Assembly (NCBI GenBank): GCA_013339765.2
Contig: CM023454.1
Coordinates: 136,707,293-136,771,292 of the forward strand
Origin: Haemaphysalis longicornis
Lineage: Eukaryota; Arthropoda; Arachnida; Ixodida; Ixodidae
Direction of reading: 5' to 3'
DNA: 64,000 nucleotides
In this document: in pieces, positions 54,880-64,000 of the stretch
How the letters are laid out: every line of letters starts with the position of its first letter
Numbering within the stretch: position 1 is the stretch's first letter
Program-made: the position numbers and the translations under genes
Notes under the pieces: generated by a model
What the model was told of the DNA's origin: nothing
Seen by the model: the letters and a program-made list of their open reading frames with translations, nothing else
Databases searched by the model: none

Positions 54880-55930
54880 AAAAACGCGTTGCGAAATAGA
54901 TTCCCAAGTTGTTGATATATCCAGATATTAGTTGCCAAATATCTAGAAGAAAACTTGAGCGTGAAATTTTTTTAATGAAACAGTGATTGTACCGACAATC
55001 TAGATTACGGCATTTAAGGCAATTTCAGGGTCTACGGTGGAAATACAGCTAGCGTGGGGTTGCGGGCGCAGGAATTTTACGGTTTGTTCTGAGGCCGGAA
55101 CCACTTGCAGTGTATTTTTCGCTCTTTCGCGCGTCGACATCGCCCCGCGTTCTCGGCGTCGGCAAAATGCACGGCGACGTGAGCTGACGCGGGAGCTACG
55201 CCGATGTTTATGCTCGCCAGATATCAGTGTCGACACAGCGCCACAAAGCATCCGAAAGCAGGCGACATCGTCCGGATTCTATGTCCATCTCCTGGATTGG
55301 GGTCATTACGTTGGCCCCAATCCAGGGCCAACAATCATTTTCTTTTTACCCTGCGGTAATCGGGTGTCTTGAGGCACATTACAATCTATTTCTGTTGGAA
55401 AGTGCGCATTCCTTAGTGGCTAGTTGGCTTTCTTCGGGGAGATCGGGGGTTTGGGACAGCTTTTTGTCATTTAAATACCGGAGCTCTGGCTACATCGCTT
55501 GTAGTGTTCGCATGATGGGATTGTCTGCAAGATCGGTGCGTAACGAACAAAGTTTATCAATGGCAGAAATCGAGCGGCGCATTCAATTTCATTCGCGGCT
55601 ACCTTAGCTTGCATAGGAGGAACGATGAAGCGCGATAGCTTTTCTTGGCCCAAATAAGGGAGCTTTGGTTACATCACTTGCAGTATTAGCATAATTGGCC
55701 TCGCCTCCAAGATTGGCGCGGAAGAAGCAAGCGTTATCACTGCCAAAATTTCTCAAATACGACCAAAACGAATCACTCGACAATATTTGTTGGCAGCCTC
55801 TGTTAGGGCTCCGAATTCTTGGGTCCACGCATTTTGTCTACGCCAACAGACGAAACGATCACGGCCGGCCACTCATTGAGACCTTTCAGCAGCAATTTAA
55901 GAAATCTACCTCAGGTGCAACAGCCGGGTC
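54880..55930. other. Unassigned sequence with local hairpin and tandem duplication
   Basis: A perfect 12-bp inverted repeat CCTGGATTGGGG/CCCCAATCCAGG lies at 55291-55326. A ~115-bp segment at 55458-55575 is repeated at 55637-55750 (GGAGCT.TGG.TACATC.CTTG.AGT.TT). The plus frame at 55037-55372 ends near the hairpin with an NPGP motif but has no domain I can name. Confidence 0.45.
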
Positions 55931-56820
55931 TCCGACGAAGGGAGAGAGAAAGAGGGTGAAATATTTTCTAAGGAAGTTGAGTAGGAACGCGTGGTGGCTG
56001 CCGGCCGAAGGCTGGCGGCGGCAGTGGCGGCTCGGTCAACCAGAAGTAGCTGCGCCCTCGGTTGCGAGCAGCCGAGCGCGTCCTCCCACTTCACGACACC
56101 GGAGATGGGGTGGAATGGGCTAAGAGGACAGGCCCACATGCTGTGGCTTAGTGTGTCCAGGGAGTCGCAGAGGGGACAGTTGGGCACAGGGAACTCAGAG
56201 GAGTACGTCTTGTGGAGGAGAGATCGACGGGCGAGGGAGTTGGTCTGAAGGAGTCGCCATAGGCGCTTCTGGGCGTTGGTGAGGGATGTGTGGGCAGTGG
56301 GAAATGGTGGCGGGATAGTTGATAATGCTCCGTGGCTTCTTGATACGAAAGCAGACGGTCACGTGCCGACCCAGCACTGTGTTAGAAAGCAGGAGCGAGC
56401 CCAGCAAGGCTGTTTAGTTCTCGTGATTCTTTGTGGGCTCCCTCATTGCCTCCCACCCCCGAGGCTCCGGGGTCCAGGCGATGTCGAGTGGTTGAGTATG
56501 GGTATTTTGGAGAATCTTGAGGGCTGTCGCCGAAACACTACCACGAATGAAGTTTTGAATGGCCCTCTTGGAATAAGTGATTTTAATGTGTGGTGGCAGC
56601 CTGGTGATGCTGGCCAGGGCTATTGCCGCCTCTTCCGCCGTGGCGGGGTAAGATGTCCGTACGGTGAGGAAAGTGACCGGGGGAGAGCCTGCCAGCTCTC
56701 CTGTTCCTCCAGCCTTTCACCATCGGCTACATGCTGCGGAAATTTTTTAACATATGTGGCTGAACAGTGTCGCCAGCGATTTCTCAGGTCAGCATTTGTA
56801 TTTTTGTTACGAAGGTAGAA
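55930..56820 (-). mobile_element. LINE B, second copy, 3' fragment with RNase H
   Basis: Reads on the minus strand from about 56820 to 55930. RNase H remnants include a WTPGASGVGGNE-like block near 56480-56440 (usual WxPGHxGxxGNE). QKRLWRLLQTNSLARRSLLHKTY is near 56270-56205, and the C-terminal CCHC finger CPLCDSLDTLSHSMWAC is at about 56180-56130. The 3' end is AGGGAGAGAGAAAGAG near 55940. Frameshifts break it. This copy lacks LINE A and so shows the original site of that insertion at 56200. Confidence 0.75.
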
Positions 56821-58300
56821 AAACCAAGTAAAATGGTGGTGTCACTGAATAAAAACTCCTATGAGCATCAAATTTTCTTCAGGCATATGTTGAGTCTAAT
56901 TTATTTATTACGTACTCTGCTTTATATTTTCGAAAAAGCAATATTGGTGGATTACAAAAGTTGTGGAAAACCCCTCTGTACAAGACCCACACCAAACACA
57001 TACAAAACTCTCAGTAACATCAAAACAGTACGCCTACGAAGAGTTTGAAAGTAAAGTGTAGCCGATATAGCTAAAATGAATGTAACTCCGATAGACATGT
57101 ATGAAGTATAAACGGACATACCACCAACATATGAACAACGTCAGCAAAATATGTCTAAATACCGTCCCCAATCAGGCAGCAGCACCATGGAGAGTACGTC
57201 TTTAGCATAGTTGAAATAACGTCCCACAATAAGGTACCAGCAAAAAGTCATCTCAAGAACCAAAACTTTTTATAAAAATATTGCACGTTGTAGGGATGTC
57301 TAATAGAGGTACTGCTGGGACATACGCGTTCATTTCTTTTGGGAACTTCGCAGAGAGGTTAGTTGTTTACTGGGACCCTTTATAATATCTACTAATATGT
57401 CATCAGAAGCGTTTGCTCCATCACCCGCTCTGCTCTCTTCTTGTCTCGTTACGTTCAACCTACCATCTTCCGTTCCATTGCTCACTGAATTGCTTTCAAT
57501 TTTAAGTTAAACCCTTTTAGCTACCTTCCCGATTTCTTGCCCGCTAACCACCGATGAATATGCCAATTCAATGAGCGTTTATACTAGCTCAAGCGCTTGT
57601 GATTCGTCAACGTCGAGGCCCTGGACAAAAGAGTTTTTGCTGTGCGTGACAGTTTCACCTTGAAATTACACTCAATTACCTGCCTCCACCACGCCACCGG
57701 CGCGTGAAGCCGCGTGCAACCCTGCAGTCGGCACTGTCGGCACCCCCGTCAGCCAACTGTGTTCATGTGACTAATTGAGTGACTTACCATTCGCTTCAAA
57801 GGCAGATGGCGTCACTCTTTTCAGCCTCACTCTTTCTCGCTATAGCTGTGCCAGTTAATTATTTCAGCACTAGAGCGATGAAAGGAACGCGCGAGGATTC
57901 CGCTTCGTCTGTGCAGATCTTGTAACACAGTCTTCATTTTGCGTAACCTGGCATAGCTCTTTAGGTGTCAGTCATTTTTCTTGCGGCATTTCGTCTTACG
58001 GTAAAACTACTTCTCCCACTGCCATTTGTTGATGTATTTGTTTTTTAAAAAGACGTTAAATAGGTCGCCATCATCTCAAGACTGTTAGCATACCCACAAT
58101 TCTCATTTTCCCAAATAGGAAGAAAAAGGTAGCAGTTGGACACTCGTTATTTTTTCAACAATTTTTGTGCAGAACCTGTAATTATAACAAAGGCTTACAA
58201 ACACAAAACAAATCATCATTAAACATCATCGTAGAATGAATGAAGTATAACATCTCAGGGACGGGTCTAAAAGCAGAGGCGACAAACACGGGCGCCGAAT
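56820..58300. other. Unassigned AT-rich sequence
   Basis: No gene or repeat identified. The open frame at 56767-57048 contains no recognisable domain. Confidence 0.4.
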
Positions 58301-58830
58301 AAAAACTGTTTATTTTTGAAAAGAAAGAACATTTATACGGGTACACAAATCAGCATGGCTATCAAACAACGGATTGCAGAATGCGGGAAGGCATGCAAAC
58401 AGACCAGGAAGCTTATATCCAGCATGCGCGCGAAGATATGGGCGAAATGTGGGCTCCTCTTATCCGGCCAGATATGCGAGTTTCTTATCCAGCAAAGCCG
58501 CCGACGGTGTGCTGACGCATGACGATCCTCTGCTGTGAATGAGGAATGCCTCGCATATTTCACGTGTGCGCTGGCCTCTACACCTTTTCAGGACACGGCA
58601 GGCTTCAAAATCAGGCACGCACGACTTGCAAATTTTCACATGCTCGACAAGCATGCTGCCTGTACCAGTTCTCAGCGAGTTGGCATGTTCCGGCAGCCTG
58701 TCATTGAGACATCGTCGCGTCTGGCCTATGTATGCATTTTTACAAGACAGCGGTATTTCATAGACGACCCCTTCTTCGCATTGGACGAATGGCGTGGCGT
58801 GACTCTTAGTGAAAGTTGGCCGCATGCACT
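58300..58830 (-). pseudogene. PLE-3 GIY-YIG endonuclease remnant
   Basis: The minus-strand frame 58825-58460 (121 residues) has GVVYEIPLSCKNAYIGQTRRCLNDRLPEHANSLR, a clear GIY-YIG domain (VVYEIPL...AYIGQT...R..EH). CRGQRTREICEAFLI follows, with the catalytic Glu equivalent, and CVSTPS at the end. The sequence differs from PLE-1 and PLE-2, so this is a third family. No RT was found upstream: the frame ends at 58825 near the palindrome at 58836-58898. The domain itself is open and could be fairly young. Confidence 0.75.
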
Positions 58831-58835
58831 AGGAT

Positions 58836-58898
58836 TAGTGCATGCATGCAACCTTCTACGATGCTTCCAGCATCGTAGAAGGTTGGCTACATGCACTA
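58836..58898. repeat. Near-perfect 63-bp palindrome (hairpin)
   Basis: CAACCTTCTACGATGCT, TCC, AGCATCGTAGAAGGTTG form a perfect 17-bp stem with a 3-base loop, extended outward by TAGTGCATG...CATGCACTA. It sits at the 5' edge of the PLE-3 remnant. Confidence 0.85.
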
Positions 58899-59864
58899 AC
58901 GTGACACACATCTGTCAAGAGCACCCCCAGTAGGTCGTGTTTGGTTGCTCATCTTCCTGCTAATATTGGAACGATGCCTCAGTGACTTCAAAGAACACGA
59001 GAAGAGCGACGTTATCAACTGTTTGCGTTTAATTTTCGGGTGGCTATAATACAAAGCGATAGATCGATTTCCTGTTAACGAAATGTACCCTCGGAACCAA
59101 ACCTGTCGATTGCCATTTGCGAGCTTTTCGGGATTCAAGCTATAGTGTAAAACGATTTCTTGTGTCGTAGGGTATAGTACTACATTTGTTCGAATTTCTT
59201 TTAATTTGTTTCATTGCGACACTATACGTTAAAGGCAGCTGCTAAGTGGGTTAAAACATACCTCGTGAGCCTGAAAACAATAAATTATATTACGCTAATT
59301 TATTCAATCACTCAAGACACAAAATTGATTTAAACGGCACAAAACGTACTGAGCTTTTCATATATATAATCAATTCGTAATTTACGACTGGAACTTGCAA
59401 AAAAAAACCTGGAGAAAAATTTCTTTAGAAGGCTGTAGAAACAATATTTCTCAAAGGAACGTTTTCAATGTGCGAATTTTTATCTTTCTGTGGGATCTTG
59501 TGTTTTTACCCCATGCGCTTCATTTGCAGAAACGCAGTTCACAGCGACTGCGGCATTTTCTGGTTTTAAACTAAGTTTTTTAGTGCCTTCCTCTTTCAAC
59601 AAATAAATTTTTCTGGGATGTAATTGCTTTGGTCTTTTGAAACAATTTCTGACAGCTACGAACTATTTTCAACAACTACAATGGCGCATTTGCACTCCAT
59701 AAAATAGTACACATCACGTTGATGTAAAAAATTTGTATTAGCAGTATCTTTTTGGTTAGTTTACCACGAAGGTTTTCTTCCTTCTTCATTTAAAAAAATA
59801 GTTTGTGGTACTTTTACTGTAACTATGTATTATAAAGTAACTGTTGCTCTTAAAATTTCGGCGC
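58899..59864. other. Unassigned AT-rich sequence
   Basis: I see nothing coding or repetitive that can be supported between the palindrome and duplication copy B. Confidence 0.4.
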
Positions 59865-60440
59865 TCATGTTGGTGCGAAAGCAATATTCCAATGCTAGCA
59901 TGAGCTCTCTCCTGGACAAATATAGAAACCCTTGATTCTTATATATATATTCTGGTCTTGGTAAGCCGAACAATCGCAAACTTGTGTCTTACAGCTGACT
60001 TCACTCTAAACACGAACACATTGCTCAAAATCTTTTTTTTCTCGGAAGATACAAGCCATTCTACATAAAAAAGTGAATTCGCTAAGAACACAACATTCAC
60101 CCGCAGCATGCGTTCATGAGCCATTTTTCTTTCCTAAGGCAACTATTTGAAACACTGACACAAAAAAAAATTTCCACATATTCATGTATATCATCTGTGA
60201 AAAAAGGTCGATGGAAAAACAGCTATCATAAAAAATGCTGGGAGTCGCGGCTTGAAAAAGCGAGAGCCCATGCGTGAACAATAGCAATATTTCCACACAG
60301 TTTAAAATATTCATTGAAATGTTTACTTTGTGTTGGCAACACCCTTATGAATTGCTAGAAATAAAATCCTATTGCAATTGGCGTTCTCAGCTTCAACTTC
60401 TATTTTCCCTGTATTGTTCCAGTAGTGTTTATTGCTCTGT
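59865..60440. repeat. Direct duplication, copy B, left part
   Basis: Partner of 12015-12610 in the same orientation, beginning at TGCGAAAGCAATATTCCAATGCTAG. It runs into the LINE C fragment at about 60440. Confidence 0.7.
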
Positions 60441-60911
60441 TAAAAGGCAAATGATGAAATATGGAAAGAACAGTGGAGAATCTAAAACAGCCAGGGTAAT
60501 CAATGAAGAGGGAAGGGAGATAGAAACGAATAAATGGAGACAAAAACTTCAAGCTAATACGTCGTTAGAGATTGTCAGGGCTGAGGAATTGGACATCAGA
60601 AAGACAAATTTATACAATAATTTCCAGGACAGGGCTTTGCTTTTATGATGCTAGAGCAGGTTGCTTGCGAACTAAAAGCTTTGTGGGGACGTATTCACAA
60701 AATTATGGAGTATGCAAGGCCTGCAGAAAAGAGACAGAATCTACGTGGCACATAGTGTTAGAATGAGAGGGTATTCATCCAAATCTATATGACGGAAATA
60801 TTCGGGTTCAACAAACCCCAGGATTTTACGGTAGCCGAGAGGAATTTAACTTTATGCTGTCGAAGCGAGGAAAGGAAGTTTTAGATGATGGTTGACGATG
60901 AGCAAGCTGTG
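60440..60911 (+). pseudogene. LINE C C-terminal fragment
   Basis: Two adjoining frames read KWRQKLQANTSLEIV...NLYNNFQDRALL and then YDARAGCLRTKSFVGTYSQNYGVCKACRKETESTWHIVLE. The latter is the thumb and C-terminal zinc-finger (CxxC...H) of the LINE also seen at 39950-42730. The finger's last Cys codon is replaced by a stop (TGA at 60764). The 5' end is truncated. Better preserved than the copy at 42300-42730. Confidence 0.7.
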
Positions 60912-62222
60912 GCTGAAGATGGGATATTATTGTTTATGATTGAGCATTTTATAAAAAGTCCTTTGACAAATTTCCCACGGTACATAGCCCTCATGAAGTC
61001 CAATTTTCTCATAAGTGTCCTTTAACATCAATGTTATAATTTTTTGTTTTCGGTGCAAAATAAATAGTTAAATTACTTTTAGTGATTTTTTGAACGAAAA
61101 AGTAATAACGAAACATGGACGGGTTTTGAAATATTACCACTACTTATTAAAGCAAACAATAAATGGTGTGCTGCTAGACGAATATTGAAAAGGAACGGAA
61201 GTGCGTTTCCCAAATGAAAGCTTCTGAGTAACCACTGCTCTGTGAGTGTCGACTGGGCACGCTCCGCCTATTCAAATCTGTTTTCAAAATACAGTGTTTC
61301 GAAAAAACTGTTTTTGAATCGGCTGACATAAACGCCAATTTAAAATGAAGTTTATTTATATGACGTAAAATTTTATGCCCTGTCTGTAATCTAGTAAACG
61401 TTGTGATACTCCAATTGGGCTGCCTAAGAAGAGGAAGGAAAACGTTTTTCTAGATAAAAGTGAAATATTTCGGTTTCCATATTAAACCCGTGTTGGTGGC
61501 CATGGATAACTACAAAAAGTTTACAGACATTGGCTTACCGTATACCAGGACTGAAAATAAGACCAGAGGTATATATAATATTCATTCAATCATAACCCTC
61601 ACATTCACTATTATAGTATATGATTTTATTTCCGAATATAATTGGTAATATTATTGTAAACTCCGCCAGCATATCAAAATAACAACATACTGTGGTTTAA
61701 AGAGTTCTTATTTTTGAGCAAAAAATATCAGTTTATTTCTTGAGGAATGTTTACGAACTCTTGCATGTCGGCTGCACGTATCGTAAAAGAAAGATTCTCA
61801 GGACCCGTCATGGAGCTAGAAAGTCGGCTGGCTCAGCTTGCCGCGAACATATTCCCCCATAAGTACATATAGTTATTTGGCAAGCGCATTTTAAACCGAC
61901 GACAAACCCTATTCCCGTCTTGAAAACGCCTGGTGGCTCTTACAAACTCTTAATATCTCAAATAAAAATTTTGACCCCGCTGAATATCCTGCCACGCAAA
62001 TAAGGTCCCTTCCGTCTTTTGAAATTTTACTTTGCTCTATTGCCCCCCAGAAGTAACCGTGCACACCACTTGGACAACACAAACTACCCCAAGAAACTGC
62101 CGGTTCTGCACGGTACATTGTGAAAAGAGTCGGTCTAGCTTCTCCGCAGGACACTTCCGCAGCCACAAATCCCCGCAATATTTCATCTCCGGATGATGTC
62201 GTAATACGGATGTAGAAGAATT
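60912..62222. repeat. Direct duplication, copy B, middle part
   Basis: Partner of 18715-19970. It shares AAGCTTCTGAGTAACCACTGCTCT, GACCAGAGGTA, CGAACATATTC, CCCACTTCCG-type and CCGGATGA landmarks. By eye about 70-75% identical, with scattered indels. Confidence 0.7.
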
Positions 62223-62860
62223 ATATTTACTGCAGGCGACCTTGAATCCATTCAGAATCGCGCGGCTCGATTCATAACCTCCCAATGCAATTCACGCACA
62301 AGTGTTACTACTATAAAATTATGACTGTCTATCAAAACCCTGGATCTTAGACGAAAAATACCACGACTTCGTTTACTTCAGAAACTGTATTTTAATTTTG
62401 CTTACTTACATGGCTCCCTGTTTCTCCCACCGATTCGAACTTCGTGCGTTTCTTGTTTTCTTTGGGTGTCCAAAATTGAAAGAGTTCAACTAACGCTTTC
62501 AAAAAATCTTTTCTTCCGTTAACAATTCAGGATTAGAATCAGCTTCCAAATGCAATAGCCAATGAACATAATATTTTAAAGTTTAGGACCTTACTCAAAA
62601 CTCATTTTACAACCGCACCGTCGTAATTTCTGTGTGTAGCCATTTGCTTTTTTCACATTTTTATGCCACTTTGAATCGTGCTATTAGTTGTATAACTAGT
62701 TCTGTTATTATCATTGCCCTGTAATTCCAATTCTTCATTGTATCTTAATTTATGTTCTTGGTCTGAAATTGCCTTTGTGTATGCTTTTCGACCCCCCCCC
62801 CTTATGTAATACCCTCTCAGGGTCCCTTAAGGGTAAATAAATGATGATGATGACGAGGCT
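62222..62860 (+). mobile_element. CR1-like LINE 3' fragment
   Basis: The plus strand starts with LESIQNRAARFITSQ, matching LEFIQNRDARFITSQ of the CR1-like RT at 14820-15885. It continues through frame-shifted remnants to a 3' end CTTAAGGGTAAATAAATGATGATGATGA, similar to that LINE's end. It is 5'-truncated within the RT thumb and inserted in duplication copy B. Confidence 0.8.
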
Positions 62861-63270
62861 ATGAGGATTAGGAGGAAACATACTAAGCTTCTGTTTCCAG
62901 ATTACAGTTACAGTAACAGCACATGTTGGGTGGCTGACGTCTCCTCCATTATACTTTCACACGTCTTGGTTACCTTGTTTTTATGACATGCTCACCTTTA
63001 CCAATACAGTTTAATAAAGTGGTGCTATAAAATGAAGTGGCCAGTGGAGTATTGTTGGCCTTCAGTCTTCGAGTATAAAATGCCTAGGAGAAAAATTTGC
63101 ATGATCACGGTATTTGCTCAACCTTTTGCAATTCTTCACATACCACAGGGACGTCATGGTTGCTGAAGAAATACGGCGTATAATATTATTCAGCCTCAAC
63201 CTAATAGAATAAGTGTAGAACTTAGGATACTTAAAATCTGACCTTTCCTTGCACCAAAACTCATACCAAC
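62861..63270. repeat. Direct duplication, copy B, right part
   Basis: Partner of about 19990-20350: TTACAGTTA.TGTAAC..CACATGTT.GGTGGCTGAC, CTCCATTATA.CTTCACACGTCT, TTCTTCACATA.C. Similarity fades near 63270. Confidence 0.7.
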
Positions 63271-64000
63271 CTGCAATCCTTCATTACAACTGAAACTAGT
63301 GTGCACCTCTTGTTAGTAAAGAGAGTAAAAACTATTTTTATATAAAAAACTACGCTTTAAGAAGACAAATACAAATATGTACAGTACACTCACGATAAAT
63401 GCAACTTCAAGGGACGGGAAAAATTAGTTCTGTTTAACAGTACTTTCATTTACTGGGAGAGATGTGAAAAAGTCCAAATCGATGTGCGTACATGCTCTAA
63501 TACCATTTCATTAACTCTGAAAACTAGAAGGTGAATATAGCTATTAGTTTCCAAGAAACCAAGAAAACTACATGAGGTTTAGGCGCAATATTCGCAAAGG
63601 TCATTTGGCATCAGTGAGTCGCTGTGCACTACAAATTGCCTCAATTATTTTTGTTTGAGTCCTTCAATCTGCTTGCCAACGGAGGCTAGAGTTCTCACCT
63701 TCGCGAGTGCTTAAGAGCTGCCGAATATAGTAGAAAGCAACGCGGTAATGAATCGCAGAATAGCACCACGATGGCACGAACAAGGCGGCAGCAGCTGAGC
63801 CCCGTATCTTCGGCGTCTTAAATCGAGACCGACCGAGTGGAGCAACAACTGTGATGTCGTATTCGCTGCGCTAACACGGCTGACCACTCACGAGACGAGG
63901 CTTATGAGGTAGAGGTAGAAAAAAACAAAAATGAAATAACCGGAACCGTAAAGAAAATTATTCTCATGCCAACAGGTTTCACAGGAAGTGCCACTTCCAG
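63271..64000. other. Unassigned sequence at window end
   Basis: No coding region or repeat recognised. 63680-63900 is somewhat GC-richer than the rest. Confidence 0.4.

Larger units (their letters stand above)
52585..54880 (-). mobile_element. Ty3/gypsy fragment (gypsy-3) with internal RNase H deletion
   Basis: On the minus strand: second half of protease (54764-54261), linker, RT, a deletion, RNase H tail, integrase zinc finger and the start of the integrase core. It is the same family as gypsy-1, judging by shared protease and RNase H peptides. Gag, LTRs and most of integrase are absent. It abuts PLE-2 at 52585. Confidence 0.75.

Overview
This 64-kb window looks like arthropod, most likely chelicerate (ixodid-tick-like), nuclear DNA. 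No intact host gene, rRNA or tRNA gene was recognised. The window is a graveyard of nested transposable elements set in AT-rich unique sequence. The tick call is an inference from the repeat types: Ty3/gypsy elements with long gag-pol reading frames, CR1-like and RNase H-bearing LINEs, and several Penelope-like elements (PLEs) with GIY-YIG domains. No host marker gene confirms it.

Layout. Positions 1050-5480 hold a heavily decayed Ty3/gypsy element on the minus strand; its gag is split by a ~0.5 kb element ('R1') whose second copy lies at 48119-48633. A possible THAP-like relic is at 6790-7110. A ~135-bp satellite array (7790-9160) and a CTCAAAATGTACT-type minisatellite (9545-10080) follow. 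Positions 12015-12610 and 18715-20350 are the two halves of an old direct duplication whose partner is at 59865-63270. Its left copy is split by unrelated sequence and a nearly complete minus-strand CR1-like LINE (14370-18660); its right copy by two LINE fragments. Positions 20840-26739 are a terminal-inverted-repeat element carrying a complete but decayed Ty3/gypsy element with both LTRs (20971-26603).

Positions 28730-33145 are a nest of TA microsatellites, two long foldback hairpins, PLE-2 fragments in both orientations, and a LINE (A) inside a LINE (B) inside PLE-2. Positions 33145-39243 hold the best preserved element, PLE-1. It is a tandem of a 5'-truncated copy and a full copy. The full copy encodes an SGNH/GDSL-hydrolase-like ORF, a proline-rich segment, and a reverse transcriptase plus GIY-YIG endonuclease protein. 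Positions 39950-42730 are a degenerate LINE. Positions 50480-54880 are a gypsy fragment, a PLE-2 fragment and an opposing gypsy fragment in series. Positions 55930-56820 are a second LINE B copy, and 58300-58830 a third PLE family.

The most interesting object is PLE-1: an SGNH hydrolase ORF lies directly behind the 5' repeat of a canonical GIY-YIG PLE, in the place of a first ORF. Two single in-frame TAG codons interrupt its otherwise open frames, and both terminal repeats carry a CTGATGA-hairpin motif resembling a hammerhead ribozyme core. All identifications were made by eye; percentages are approximate.
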